Origin: Lysinibacillus telephonicus
GTDB taxonomy: Bacteria > Bacillota > Bacilli > Bacillales_A > Planococcaceae
Length of the DNA: 64,000 nt
Assembly: GCF_003966145.1 (NCBI RefSeq)
Contig: NZ_RXNR01000008.1
Location: forward strand, 30,252 to 94,251
Reading direction: 5' to 3'
The notes under the pieces were generated by a model. It did not search any database. It was not told where the DNA came from and saw only the letters and a program-made list of their open reading frames with translations. The stretch's first letter is position 1. Every line of letters starts with the position of its first letter. A program made the translations under genes and the position numbers. Below, piece after piece: positions 8,502 to 18,012 of the stretch.

Positions 8502-9653
8502 ATGAGAGCGATTTTAATCGATGATGAGCAATTGCCTTTAATGTATTTAAAAAAAGTGCTGGAAAATAAAATTGATGGTGTGGAAGTTGTTGGAGTATAT
8601 CAAGATCCTATTCAAGCCTATGAAAACATAAAAACAGATTCACCAGATGTAATATTTATTGATATCCATATGCCTGAGATGAATGGACTAGAAATGGCAG
8701 AACGCATTCAGGGAGCTTTTCAAAATATAGAGATTGTATTTGTGACAGGGGATGATAGACATGCTCTTGAGGCGTTTGATTTATATGCATTTGATTACAT
8801 AATGAAGCCACTTCAAATAGAACGTCTAAAAAAAACTGTGGAACGTTTGCAGCGAAGACTAGATAATCATCAAACAAATAGTAAAGAAAACAAAGTTGAG
8901 AATACCCTACTTTACACTTTTAATCAACTTAAGTACCAGAGAGCAGGTTGTGAACCTGAAATTTTTAAATGGCGTACAACCAAGGTGCAAGAATTGTTCG
9001 CATATATGTTTCACCATAGGGGAAAAATAGTAGATCGTGAGACATTAATTGAAATGTTGTGGCCTGATTTTGGAATTGAAAGAGGGGCAAAACAGCTTTA
9101 TACCGCCATTTACCACATTCGTCAAACAATTAAGAAGGCAGGAATTCCTTCCATTTCAATAAGTAGTGTAAACAATTTATATGGAGGATACATAATGCAT
9201 ATTGAAGATATTCTAGTTGATACAAATGAATGGGAAACAAAGCTAAACAAATTAACTCCTCCAAAAAATGATAATATCCACGAACATGAAATCGTATTTA
9301 GTGAGTATAAAGGAGACTATCTTGGTGATTACGACTATTTATGGGCTGAGGGGGAAAGGGAAAGACTTCGCCGCCTATGGCTGAATCATGGCTTGATTTT
9401 GAGTAGATTTTATCGAGATACTGAGAATATTCAAGCGGCAATTAAAGTAAACCAACGAATTCAACAAATGTACCCAGATAAAGAAGAAAGTTACTTTGAA
9501 CTGATGAGGCTGTATGCGTCAATAAACAGCTCAACTGCTGTTGAAGAGCAATATAGGCTATTAAGATCTGTACTAAAACAAGAATATGATAGTTTGCCAA
9601 GTTTTAATATTACAAATTGGTATGAAAAATGGAAAAGTAAATCCTATTCTTAA
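8502..9653 (+). CDS. Response regulator with SARP/BTAD-like output domain
   Basis: About 383 residues. An N-terminal receiver domain has the acidic pair DDEQ, the phospho-acceptor in DVIFIDIHMPEMNG and the lysine in YIMKPLQ. Residues about 150-240 look like an OmpR-type winged helix (KVQELFAYMFHHRGKIVDRETLIEMLWP), followed by a helical bacterial transcriptional activation (BTAD) domain. I choose ATG 8502 because SD AGGAAAGGGG ends about 10 nt upstream and receivers start MRAILIDDE; ATG 8475 and 8496 are less well placed. No histidine kinase is adjacent. It is divergent from the riboswitch-controlled GH114 gene and faces the c-di-GMP gene downstream, so a role in matrix regulation is a context inference. 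Confidence 0.85.
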   Translation: MRAILIDDEQLPLMYLKKVLENKIDGVEVVGVYQDPIQAYENIKTDSPDVIFIDIHMPEMNGLEMAERIQGAFQNIEIVFVTGDDRHALEAFDLYAFDYIMKPLQIERLKKTVERLQRRLDNHQTNSKENKVENTLLYTFNQLKYQRAGCEPEIFKWRTTKVQELFAYMFHHRGKIVDRETLIEMLWPDFGIERGAKQLYTAIYHIRQTIKKAGIPSISISSVNNLYGGYIMHIEDILVDTNEWETKLNKLTPPKNDNIHEHEIVFSEYKGDYLGDYDYLWAEGERERLRRLWLNHGLILSRFYRDTENIQAAIKVNQRIQQMYPDKEESYFELMRLYASINSSTAVEEQYRLLRSVLKQEYDSLPSFNITNWYEKWKSKSYS

Positions 9654-9708
9654 TACTATGAACTAAATAGAAATATCGAAACTTAACTGAACGGATATAA
9701 AGACTAGA

Positions 9709-9750
9709 GGGGGCTGTCCAGAATGTGTAAATTCTGAGCAGCCCCCTTTA
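9709..9750 (+). terminator. Intrinsic terminator of the response regulator gene
   Basis: GGGGGCTG (9709-9716) pairs with CAGCCCCC (9739-9746), extended by CAGAAT/ATTCTG, followed by TTTA. Confidence 0.85.
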
Positions 9751-9987
9751 CAAATAGTTTATTTCTGCAGAGCAGAAGATTATTTTGCCCATAGTACAAT
9801 GTAAGGGTGTGTTCTCGAGCGGCGCTGATCACTAAGTAACAAAGGTTGTACAAAAATTTTAAGAATAATCCATTGTTTTAAAGCTAAGGAACATAGTTTT
9901 GGGAATTTGTATAGATTTTGTATATATAAAATTGATAAAATATAATTTTGATAATTATTCTCAAGGTTTGTGAGTATTTGTTGAGAG
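9751..9987. other. Intergenic region before the MHYT gene
   Basis: AT-rich stretch with no ORF or clear structured RNA. Several TATAAT-like hexamers lie at 9920-9955 and probably include the promoter for the MHYT-GGDEF-EAL gene; I cannot assign one with confidence. Confidence 0.3.
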
Positions 9988-12042
9988 ATGGGAGAGATAA
10001 AGGTGTATTTGGAAGGAAACTACAACTATTATATTGTTGCGCTTTCGGTTGTGATTGCTATATTAGCATCATACTCTGCACTAAGTATTGCGGCGAAAAT
10101 TTCTCATTCAAACGGCCGAAGTCGATTTTTTTGGCTACTAGCGGGCTCGTTTGTAATGGGAACTGGCGTCTGGTCAATGCATTTTGTCGGCATGCTGGCA
10201 ATGCATTTTCAAATGCCAGTGAAATACGATGTACCAATGACGTTACTCTCAATGTTAGCAAGTATGATTTCTTCGTTTATTGCATTTTACATAACGAAAG
10301 AAAAAGATATTCACTGGTATAAAATTGGAATTGGCGGTTTGATAATGGGAAGCGGCATTGTCACGATGCATTATATGGGAATGGAAGCAATGATTATGCC
10401 TGTCGAGCTTACTTATGACAAAGGGTGGTGGGTATTGTCTGTAATGATTGCTTTTGCTGCTTCCTTTGCAGCTTTATTTCTATTTCTACGCTTTCGAAAT
10501 AATCAATCGCCATTCAGTTGGTTAAGGTGGATGTCCGCGGTAGCTATGGGGTTTGCTATTTGCGGTATGCATTATACAGGAATGAAAGCTGCCAAATTTC
10601 ATTCTCACTCGGAAATGATAATGGAAAGTGATCCTTATGCAAATTTCTTCCTATTATATGGAGTAACCATCACCATTTTTATTATTCTATTTGTATCATG
10701 GGGAGCAGTATTCTTTGATCGGCACGTATTGGAAAAAATGGCTTACCAAGATGGAATTACAGGGCTACCAAATCGCAATGAAATGAATCGCTTTTTTGAT
10801 ACTTATATAGGCGATGAAAAGATTGGTGTTTTATTTCTTGATCTAGATCATTTTAAGGCGATTAATGATACTTTAGGACACCATACAGGTGATTTGCTCA
10901 TTCAGGAAGTTGGCCTTCGCTTGAAAAAGTTTATTAAGAAAGATCAGCAAGCCTTTAGGATAGGCGGAGATGAATTCTTAATCATCGTAAAAAATTGTGA
11001 TCAGAAACGAGCTGAACGATTAGCAGAGGAGATATTGCTAAGTATTAAGGAAGTTTATCAGATTGACGGAAATGAACTATATATCACGGCAAGCATTGGC
11101 ATTAGCATCAGTTCGATAAAAGATTCCGAACGTTCTATGCTGCTTAAAACTGCAGATACGGCGATGTATAAAGCAAAAGGGTTAGGTAAGAATCAGTATT
11201 GTGTTTATAACGATACAATGGGAATGAAAGAAATACGTAAAATGGAATTGGAAAAAGACCTACAGAGAGCACTTAAAGATAAACAATTTTATCTGATGTA
11301 TCAGCCAAAGTGGAATGTTAAAACGAATAAACTTGCAGGGTTTGAAGCACTATTGCGCTGGAAACATCCAAGACTAGGGGTGATTTCTCCAGCTGAATTT
11401 ATTCCAATTGCAGAAGAAACGGGACACATCGTACCAATAACTAGATGGACTTTAGAACAAGCTTGCATTCAATGTAAAGAGTGGCAAGAGAAGGGGGATA
11501 TTCATCCAATTTCAGTGAATATTTCTATTAGGCTTTTTCAAACTGACAAGTTAGCAGATTTCGTTCAATCGGTGCTTGAAAAGGTAGAGCTGGATCCCAA
11601 TTTGCTGGAGCTTGAAATCACTGAATCTATGGTGCTATTCGACGTGGAAGACATAGTTAGACAACTTCAAAGTATTCGAGCTCTCGGAGTGAAAATATCA
11701 ATGGATGATTTCGGTACGGGGTATTCCTCTATCGGACTGCTTGATCGTCTCCCTATAGACTCACTAAAATTAGATCGGTTATTTACGAATGATTTAGAAA
11801 CTCCAAGTAAACGTGCTATTATCAATGCAATCCTTTTAATGGCAGAAAACTTGCATTTAGATGTTATTGCAGAAGGTGTTGAAAGTCGGGAGCATATTGA
11901 ATCATTAACACAGTTAGGTTGTAATGTGATGCAAGGCTATTATTATGGTAAACCGATGGAAAGTGAAGATGTTGATGATTGGGTTAAAAACAATAAAGAA
12001 AGAGCTTTAGATTTTGTTGCAAATACAGTCAGCGAGCTGTAA
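9988..12042 (+). CDS. MHYT-GGDEF-EAL bifunctional c-di-GMP signalling protein
   Basis: A 684-residue membrane protein. Residues about 10-245 form the seven-helix MHYT sensor with three metal-site motifs (WSMHFVGM, VTMHYMGM, CGMHYTGM), thought to bind a redox metal or diatomic gas. The GGDEF domain follows with an intact RIGGDEF. The EAL domain has an intact FEALLRW, ELEITES, DDFGTGYSS and AEGVES. Both catalytic sets appear complete, so it could make and degrade c-di-GMP. Architecture matches B. subtilis YkoW, though shorter. Start is uncertain: ATG 9988 has a weak SD, while GTG 10003 has GGAGAG 6 nt upstream and would give a cleaner N-terminus. It lies between the Pel locus and the second GEMM riboswitch. 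Confidence 0.92.
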   Translation: MGEIKVYLEGNYNYYIVALSVVIAILASYSALSIAAKISHSNGRSRFFWLLAGSFVMGTGVWSMHFVGMLAMHFQMPVKYDVPMTLLSMLASMISSFIAFYITKEKDIHWYKIGIGGLIMGSGIVTMHYMGMEAMIMPVELTYDKGWWVLSVMIAFAASFAALFLFLRFRNNQSPFSWLRWMSAVAMGFAICGMHYTGMKAAKFHSHSEMIMESDPYANFFLLYGVTITIFIILFVSWGAVFFDRHVLEKMAYQDGITGLPNRNEMNRFFDTYIGDEKIGVLFLDLDHFKAINDTLGHHTGDLLIQEVGLRLKKFIKKDQQAFRIGGDEFLIIVKNCDQKRAERLAEEILLSIKEVYQIDGNELYITASIGISISSIKDSERSMLLKTADTAMYKAKGLGKNQYCVYNDTMGMKEIRKMELEKDLQRALKDKQFYLMYQPKWNVKTNKLAGFEALLRWKHPRLGVISPAEFIPIAEETGHIVPITRWTLEQACIQCKEWQEKGDIHPISVNISIRLFQTDKLADFVQSVLEKVELDPNLLELEITESMVLFDVEDIVRQLQSIRALGVKISMDDFGTGYSSIGLLDRLPIDSLKLDRLFTNDLETPSKRAIINAILLMAENLHLDVIAEGVESREHIESLTQLGCNVMQGYYYGKPMESEDVDDWVKNNKERALDFVANTVSEL

Positions 12043-12204
12043 GTCTATAGATAAATAAATGCTAAAACTTTATATTAAATTTTCGCTTTCTAACATGGGG
12101 GGCATTTAAAAAAAATAGAAGTTAGACGTCGGAGGTTCATACTGCTTTCAGTAGTAAATAACCAATTTGGTAGTTAAATATTTTAAAAACTAACTAATAT
12201 AAGC

Positions 12205-12244
12205 AAATCCTGAAAATTAAAATGAACTTTCGGGATTTGTATTT
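12205..12244 (+). terminator. Intrinsic terminator after the MHYT gene
   Basis: Arms 12205-12215 (AAATCCTGAAA) and 12228-12238 (TTTCGGGATTT) are followed by GTATTTTT. It is 160 bp past the stop. Confidence 0.7.
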
Positions 12245-12344
12245 TTATATTCAATTGTAATAGATTACTTCTCTCTAGTAGCATTTAAATGAAGTGTTTT
12301 TTATTTTATATATCCATGAATAGTATCCGCCAAGAGTGAGGTTT

Positions 12345-12360
12345 TGGTAAATATTTACCA
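12345..12360. promoter_or_regulatory. Perfect 16-bp palindrome, candidate operator
   Basis: TGGTAAATATTTACCA is a perfect inverted repeat 73-88 bp upstream of the MprF-C-like gene start. Size and symmetry fit a dimeric repressor site; no matching regulator is recognised in the window. Confidence 0.45.
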
Positions 12361-12432
12361 CCTATGAACAGCACTTCTTATATGGTAATATCATAGTTGG
12401 TTAATTTGTTGATACTTGTAGGAGGAAACACC

Positions 12433-13539
12433 TTGTTTTATATTAAAAAGCTCATTTCCTTTTCCCAAAAACAGAGTAGTATTAAAAATATATTTGATAA
12501 TCAGGTGCATGTTCATTATGATGAATTACTTTTATTTTTAAAAGAACAAGGAGGCAATCATGCTTCTCATTTAATATTTTTAAAAGATAAAGAACAATTC
12601 TGGACTAGAGATAGAAATGCACTTATTGTTTATAAGCAAATCTTCAATAAGTTGGTAGTACTTGGCGATCCTATTGGAGATGAATCATACATACATAATG
12701 CAATTAATGAATTCAATGAATATTGTAAATTGAAAAACTTGAAACCAATCTTTTACCAAACAAGCCCTCGATACATGCAATATTATCATGAGTCTGGATA
12801 TCGCTTTGTAAAGTTGGGAGAGGAGGCGATTGTAAAACTTGCGGGTTTTTCTCTTGAAGGAAAAAAGGGAGCAAAATTACGAACTAGAATAAATAAATTC
12901 TCCCGTAATGGGTTTACATTTCACGTTGTAGAACCTCCTCATTCAAAAGAACTTCTTTTAGAGTTAAAAGCAATTTCTGATTCATGGTTAGGTGGAGGAA
13001 AGGAAAAAGGATTTTCAGTCGTTTCTCACCGAGAAGACTATGTTGCTCGTTTCCCAATAGCTCTTATGTATGATCCAGAAGGGAAAATTATTGCTTTTGC
13101 CACCTTGGCAACAGATTACAAACAAACCTTGATAATTGACCTTATGAGAAAATGTAAACAAAGTCCGCATGGAACGATGGATGTATTATTTTTACATATT
13201 TTTGACTGGGCAAAAAACAACGCCTATCAAAATTGTAGTTTAGGAATGGCCCCATTATCGAATGTAGGAAATTGCAAGCATTCATTTATTAGTGAAAAAA
13301 TCATTCGTTGTATCTATCTTTATGGAAATAAAAAGTACAATTTTAAAGGGTTAAGAGAGTTTAAAGGTAAATTTGCTACAGAATGGGAACCAAAGTATTT
13401 GGCATATAAAAAATCATTTTTACCGATTATTTTCCTTCAACTTGTTTTATTAATAAATCGTAAACAATCATCCAGAGAACCTTTTCCAGGCAAAGGGAAA
13501 GTTATTGCGAAAAAAGGTAATAAGTTGCGATATGAATAA
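12433..13539 (+). CDS. MprF C-terminal-domain-like (DUF2156) aminoacyl-lipid transferase, no flippase domain
   Basis: About 368 residues matching the soluble dual-GNAT DUF2156 domain of MprF/phosphatidylglycerol lysyltransferases: VVLGDPIGDE, FYQTSPRYMQYYHESGY, SDSWLGGGKEKGFS, DLMRKCKQSPHGTMDVLF, GMAPLSNVG and FKGKFATEWEPKYL. MprF proteins transfer Lys or Ala from tRNA to phosphatidylglycerol. Here the long N-terminal flippase part is absent, so it may modify another acceptor or rely on a separate flippase. Start TTG 12433 is chosen because AGGAGG ends 7 nt upstream; an upstream GTG at 12397 has no SD. A GtrA membrane protein gene follows 69 bp later. A palindrome at 12345 may control it. Confidence 0.85.
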   Translation: MFYIKKLISFSQKQSSIKNIFDNQVHVHYDELLLFLKEQGGNHASHLIFLKDKEQFWTRDRNALIVYKQIFNKLVVLGDPIGDESYIHNAINEFNEYCKLKNLKPIFYQTSPRYMQYYHESGYRFVKLGEEAIVKLAGFSLEGKKGAKLRTRINKFSRNGFTFHVVEPPHSKELLLELKAISDSWLGGGKEKGFSVVSHREDYVARFPIALMYDPEGKIIAFATLATDYKQTLIIDLMRKCKQSPHGTMDVLFLHIFDWAKNNAYQNCSLGMAPLSNVGNCKHSFISEKIIRCIYLYGNKKYNFKGLREFKGKFATEWEPKYLAYKKSFLPIIFLQLVLLINRKQSSREPFPGKGKVIAKKGNKLRYE

Positions 13540-13607
13540 AGAAATAGAATTCTTTGTTGTGAGCTTATAGAAGGATTAGACCTAGAAAAAATTTGAGGGG
13601 AAGAACG

Positions 13608-14000
13608 GTGTTGTTGGGTAAAGGTTTATTTCAAAAGTTTATTAAATATAGTTTTGTAGGTTGTATTAGTACGTGTATTTACTTTCTTTCTGTTTTTGTT
13701 TTAGTAGAACGATTTCACAATGAACCTGTATTTGCTTCAGCTATTGCCTTCATTATAATGACTATTGTTTCGTTTTTTTTAAATGTACGTTATACATTTG
13801 GTAGTAATGTTACATATCAGAAACTATTGCGTTTTTTTATTGTATCCACAATTGGTTTTACACTGAATTTCTTGCTAATGTTTTTTATTGTACGTATCCT
13901 TGATTATCACTATTTTGTAGGGGAGTTAGTTACAATTTTAGTAATCCCTATTGTTAATTTTATATTAAATAACTATTGGACTTTCCAATCACAATATTAA
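13608..14000 (+). CDS. GtrA family membrane protein
   Basis: About 130 residues with four membrane segments and the GtrA pattern (FIKYSFVGCISTCIYFLSV, FFLNVRYTF, LRFFIVSTIGFTLNF, NFILNNYWTFQ). GtrA-like proteins are thought to help flip polyprenyl-phosphate-linked sugars for cell-surface glycosylation. Start GTG 13608 is preferred because GAGGGG lies 7 nt upstream; TTG 13593 lies within the SD. It is in the same direction as the MprF-C-like gene and is probably co-transcribed, making a two-gene envelope-modification unit. A terminator follows at 14084. Confidence 0.85.
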   Translation: MLLGKGLFQKFIKYSFVGCISTCIYFLSVFVLVERFHNEPVFASAIAFIIMTIVSFFLNVRYTFGSNVTYQKLLRFFIVSTIGFTLNFLLMFFIVRILDYHYFVGELVTILVIPIVNFILNNYWTFQSQY

Positions 14001-14083
14001 AATGTACTTAATCCTTAATTGAAAATAATAAATTTTGCATTCTAACATCACGATGATATATACATAATGATTTGTAATTCTCG

Positions 14084-14109
14084 GACACTCTTTATAGGGT
14101 GTCTTTTTT
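14084..14109 (+). terminator. Intrinsic terminator after GtrA gene
   Basis: GACACTC (14084-14090) pairs with GGGTGTC (14097-14103, one wobble) followed by TTTTTT. Confidence 0.85.
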
Positions 14110-14288
14110 GTTCATTTTAGTTAATTATATATATTTGGCTTCCTAATAAAGTAAATTAGCATTTATTATTTCACATTTTTAAAAGATGATTAGTAGTAAT
14201 ATTCTATCTATTCAGAATTAATAAAATTAGAAAAATGACCCAATCCACATGGTATTATTACGTCATAATGTAAATAATTACAATAAAA

Positions 14289-14357
14289 GCAAACTCATTG
14301 AAAAATGAGGACGCAAAGCTTCAGGTCTAAGGTTCATTGCTATGACGGCTGGGTTGC
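14289..14357 (+). promoter_or_regulatory. c-di-GMP-I (GEMM-I) riboswitch aptamer upstream of decarboxylase-MCP operon
   Basis: GCAAA, then hairpin CTCATT-GAAA-AATGAG with the GAAA tetraloop, GACGCAAAGC, AGGTCTAAGG, TTGCTATGACGGCTGGGTTGC. All GEMM-I landmarks are present in order. The GCAA/TTGC ends form P1. It lies about 140 nt before the decarboxylase start and the same transcript carries an overlapping intrinsic terminator. Confidence 0.94.
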
Positions 14358-14420
14358 AATCTATTATGAATACAATTTTTTTCTAACATTTTGCAACCCT
14401 TTTTTCAAAGGGCTTTTTTT
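14351..14420 (+). terminator. Riboswitch-controlled intrinsic terminator
   Basis: GGGTTGCAA (14351-14359), the conserved 3' strand of the aptamer, is complementary to TTGCAACCC (14391-14399), which is followed by TTTTTT. Aptamer closure and terminator formation are mutually exclusive, so c-di-GMP binding should prevent termination (ON switch). A second small AAGGGCTTTTTTT element follows. Confidence 0.85.
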
Positions 14421-14497
14421 GTGTTTTTTATTTTAAATTTCCAATTTATAAAGAACGTTTATAAAAGGCTTTAAAATAAGCAATTGGAGGAATGACA

Positions 14498-16147
14498 ATG
14501 GATTTTAAAAGCGTACAACAACTATTTCCAAGTGAGGATGGAAGCAAGCTTCAACAAAAGGCATTCTTAAAAAATATTGAAAACTTGGTAATGAACATCG
14601 ACAATTTAAAAAATCCTAACAAATCTACGTTAGGTACTATTCAAGAAAAAAGTGATGATTTTTATAAAGAACTTATAGAGAATACAAATACACCTCAAAC
14701 GGGAATTGAAATGGAACAAGTTGTCCATGAGTTAATAAATCTCTCAAAGGGAAGTCCTTATCAAACAAGAAACTATGTAACTAATTCTATTCCGCTAGCA
14801 AGTATTCCGGGAGTTATCGGCCAATTAACAGCATCTTTATTAAACTCAAATAGTTTGTGGGATGTTTATGGACCAGCAGCGACAGAAGCAGAGGTTAGAG
14901 TTATTTCGATGATGTCAAAGATAGTGGGATATGATTATACAAAAAGCTGGGGCTATACGACATGGGGGGGTCAAGGAGCTGTATTTAACGGCTTGCGGCT
15001 TGCGATTGTTAAGCAATTTCCAAACTCAAATAAGGAAGGCATTCCAAATAACTTATATTGCTTTGCTTCTGAAAATGCTCATTATAGTTTACTAAAATCT
15101 GTTGAGGCAACTGGAATTGGGAGCAATCATTTAATAACTGTTAAAGCAGGATCAGATCATTCCATGGACTTAGATGATTTAAGATTAAAACTGGAAAAAG
15201 TCATTCAAAATGGAGGAATTCCAGTTTATATTGTTGCAACTACAGGAGCAACTGATAGTTTTGGAATCGATGATGTTAAAGCAATTAAAGAAATAGCTGC
15301 TGAAATAGAAGAGAAATATCAATTAAAACCAATTCATATTCATGCGGATTCTGCGATGGGCGGATTTTATAGCTTTTTCCGTGAATATGATTTTATGAAC
15401 AATCCACTTCAATTTGAAGAAGAAGTATTAACAAGTCTGAAGAAAATAAATAATCGAATGAAATATATTCATCTTGCTGATAGTTGTTGTTTTGATTTCC
15501 ATAAACTTGGACAAAACCCTTACAACGCAAGCCTTTATTTAGTTAAAAATGGACAAGACTTTGGCTTACTTGACCTAGAGGAATTTGATACACCGTATGT
15601 AGGCAATCGAGGCTATGGAAGCTACCATACAGGATATACTTTAGAATGCTCGCGAATGGGAAGCGCAATTTCCATCTATGCATCATTATTAGCTTTTGGT
15701 GTGGAAGGTTATCAACAATTACTAGCTAACTATATTCGTGTAAATTTAGCTTTCCGTAAAAAATTAATAACAAATTTCCCTAGAATAGGTATTACTAATA
15801 GCGAAACAATCGGACCAATTACTACTTTTAGATTGTATGAGAATAAAGCAAAATGGGATCTTGAAATAAGGGGAAAATTAAAGGTCGATGAAATTGAAAA
15901 AACAAACGAATTAAACGATCGATTATTTGAGATTTTAGGTAAAAATCGTGAAGATGTATTCTTTGGAGATACAAAAAAACAATGTATGGTATATGCTTCA
16001 GATTCAAAAGAACGACTTCCAGTTTATGTAGCAAAGTTTTTCTCAATTTCTCCTTATACAACAATAGAACATTTAGACCATATTACCACAGCTCTAGACA
16101 GTGCTATTAAAGAACTGGAGGAAATAGAAAATGAAGTTCTTATCTAA
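14498..16147 (+). CDS. PLP-dependent group II amino-acid decarboxylase
   Basis: About 549 residues. Group II decarboxylase features: an [16 protein letters not shown] substrate-loop region, [30 protein letters not shown] (Asp contacting the PLP ring nitrogen), and [13 protein letters not shown] with the PLP-binding Lys near residue 336. The substrate (aromatic amino acid, glutamate or other) cannot be decided by eye. Start ATG 14498 is chosen because GGAGG ends 7 nt upstream; ATG 14492 is too close to it. The gene is directly under a c-di-GMP riboswitch with an antitermination platform, and its last 17 bp overlap the chemoreceptor gene, indicating coupled expression of an amine-producing enzyme and a chemotaxis sensor. 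Confidence 0.85.
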   Translation: MDFKSVQQLFPSEDGSKLQQKAFLKNIENLVMNIDNLKNPNKSTLGTIQEKSDDFYKELIENTNTPQTGIEMEQVVHELINLSKGSPYQTRNYVTNSIPLASIPGVIGQLTASLLNSNSLWDVYGPAATEAEVRVISMMSKIVGYDYTKSWGYTTWGGQGAVFNGLRLAIVKQFPNSNKEGIPNNLYCFASENAHYSLLKSVEATGIGSNHLITVKAGSDHSMDLDDLRLKLEKVIQNGGIPVYIVATTGATDSFGIDDVKAIKEIAAEIEEKYQLKPIHIHADSAMGGFYSFFREYDFMNNPLQFEEEVLTSLKKINNRMKYIHLADSCCFDFHKLGQNPYNASLYLVKNGQDFGLLDLEEFDTPYVGNRGYGSYHTGYTLECSRMGSAISIYASLLAFGVEGYQQLLANYIRVNLAFRKKLITNFPRIGITNSETIGPITTFRLYENKAKWDLEIRGKLKVDEIEKTNELNDRLFEILGKNREDVFFGDTKKQCMVYASDSKERLPVYVAKFFSISPYTTIEHLDHITTALDSAIKELEEIENEVLI

Positions 16148-17831
16148 ATTTAAACATTCTATTCTTATGAAATATGTTTTAAGTTTTGTCATTCCTATTG
16201 CAATATTTTCAATTTGTTTTAGCTTCATTCTATACACATTTTCACAAAGTATCGTAAATAACCATGTGCTAGTGCAATTTGAAAAAAACCTTGAGTTATT
16301 AGTACAAGAGGCGCAGTTGGAAATTGACCCATCTGTTGCGGAGGCTGCGGATGATGGGAATCAACAACAATATCAAGAACTTTTAAACCTTCTAAATAAT
16401 TTTGCTGAAAAACATGATTCGATTCAGTTAATATATATTTTGACACAAAAAGATGGTAAAAGTTATATCGTTGGAGTTAACGGTGATGACTTATATGGAA
16501 CAGAATATGCGATAACTGGGGAAATGAATAAAACATTCACGGAAGGTTCAACTGAAATAAGTGATATTTATGAAGATGAATATGGAGTTCATAAATCCAT
16601 CTCTGCCCCTCTTGAAGGAACGAATATGTTAATAGGGATAGATATTGATGCATCGTTCATTCAAAAGTTGTTGTCAAATATTTTAGCTGTATCCATTATT
16701 ACATCCTTGGTATTTATTATAATCGGAGTGGCTATTGCTTTCGTAGTAAGCAAGAAAATTATCAATCCACTTATTTTAATTCGAAATTATGTAAGCCGTG
16801 TAGCTGACGGGGATCTATCTATGGATGAGCTCAACATAAAAGGGAAAGATGAAATCGCTCAATTAGCTGAAGGTATTCAAAGGATGGTGCAAAGTTTAAA
16901 CGAATTAATTGCTTCCATCTCAGTAAACGCAGACACAGTAGCTGCTACCTCTGAGGAACTTATGGCCGGTGCAGAGCAAACAAGTCAATCTATTAACCAA
17001 ATTACTGGGGCAATTCAAGAAGTATCTAGTGGTATGGAAAATCAAGTATCCCATATTGAAAATATGAACGATAGCGTATCGAATATTTCTAGTAGTATGC
17101 AACAGATTTCTGAGAATATAGGTATGGTTGCGAACAATTCACAAAAAACAACTAATATTGCGGAAAATGGCAGCAAGGTTATTGAAAATGCTGTGGAAAA
17201 AATCCATTTCACTTATAAGACAATACAAGAAACTTCTGATGTAGTGAACCGTTTAAGTGATTATACGAAAGAAATTAGTGACATTGTAACAATCATAACT
17301 GAGATTACAGATCAAACAAACTTACTGGCATTAAATGCTTCAATTGAGGCAGCACGTGCTGGTGAACATGGGAAAGGGTTTGCTGTTGTTGCCGAAGAAG
17401 TTCGTAAACTGGCTGACCAATCTAAAGATGCTGCTAACCATATAAGAAGCAAAATTGAAATAATTAAGGATGAAGCTGCAAATGCGGTTGAATCCATGGC
17501 TGTAGGCTACAATACTTTAAAAGACGGTGTTTCATCGTTCGAACATGTCGGTGTTGACTTTGGTAATATTTTGGAGTCGGTTAATAGTGTCAACAATCAA
17601 ATTATAGGGATTAATCATGCAATCGACGAGATGAACAAGGGAATACAACTTATTTCAGCTTCAATGAACGAATTAAGTGCTATTTCCACTCAAACATCTG
17701 GAAATATTCAAAACGTTGCTGCTTCTTCTGAAGAGCAATCAGCAACTATGGAAGAAATCTCTTCATCAGCAAATAGTCTTTCTCAAATGGCAGAAAACTT
17801 AAATGAGGCAGTAAATCGATTTAAGTTATAA
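16131..17831 (+). CDS. Methyl-accepting chemotaxis protein
   Basis: 566 residues: TM1 about 14-37, an extracellular sensor of about 145 residues (acidic, with VEEAADDG-like loops), TM2 about 185-208, HAMP to ~262, and a long cytoplasmic coiled-coil signalling domain. The hairpin tip is canonical ([40 protein letters not shown] region, about residues 386-425). SD CTGGAGGAAA lies inside the upstream decarboxylase ORF, so translation is coupled. Ligand unknown; genetic linkage suggests a compound related to the decarboxylase substrate or amine product. Expression should be c-di-GMP-dependent through the shared riboswitch, which is unusual because c-di-GMP usually opposes motility. Confidence 0.93.
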   Translation: MKFLSKFKHSILMKYVLSFVIPIAIFSICFSFILYTFSQSIVNNHVLVQFEKNLELLVQEAQLEIDPSVAEAADDGNQQQYQELLNLLNNFAEKHDSIQLIYILTQKDGKSYIVGVNGDDLYGTEYAITGEMNKTFTEGSTEISDIYEDEYGVHKSISAPLEGTNMLIGIDIDASFIQKLLSNILAVSIITSLVFIIIGVAIAFVVSKKIINPLILIRNYVSRVADGDLSMDELNIKGKDEIAQLAEGIQRMVQSLNELIASISVNADTVAATSEELMAGAEQTSQSINQITGAIQEVSSGMENQVSHIENMNDSVSNISSSMQQISENIGMVANNSQKTTNIAENGSKVIENAVEKIHFTYKTIQETSDVVNRLSDYTKEISDIVTIITEITDQTNLLALNASIEAARAGEHGKGFAVVAEEVRKLADQSKDAANHIRSKIEIIKDEAANAVESMAVGYNTLKDGVSSFEHVGVDFGNILESVNSVNNQIIGINHAIDEMNKGIQLISASMNELSAISTQTSGNIQNVAASSEEQSATMEEISSSANSLSQMAENLNEAVNRFKL

Positions 17832-17908
17832 AATCTAATCAGGATAGCGTATTTTGGAAAACGAATTGGGATAAAAGGGGAAATATTTCCTAGAGAAAGG
17901 AAAAGAAT

Positions 17909-17950
17909 AAAAGTGTAGAAAAGGATTTTTTACTTTTCTTCACTTTTTTA
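17909..17950 (+). terminator. Intrinsic terminator of decarboxylase-MCP operon (possibly bidirectional)
   Basis: 15-nt arms at 17909-17923 and 17933-17947 pair with one mismatch around a 9-nt loop, then TTTAA. It may also serve the convergent SMR genes. Confidence 0.7.
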
Positions 17951-18012
17951 AATCTCGCTAGACTATGAAATTCCAGTCCTGTCTATTTGTCTACAATGGC
18001 AGCAAAAGAATG

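Larger units (their letters stand above)
12043..12432. other. 390-bp intergenic region with terminator and palindrome
   Basis: Holds the terminator at 12205 and the 16-bp palindrome at 12345, listed separately. The remainder is AT-rich with no supported ORF. Confidence 0.4.

Noticed and set aside
9948..10322. 124-aa ORF overlapping the MHYT gene start in another frame
   Set aside because: It lies in the shadow of a strongly supported MHYT domain, with Cys/Phe-rich composition and no SD or family resemblance.
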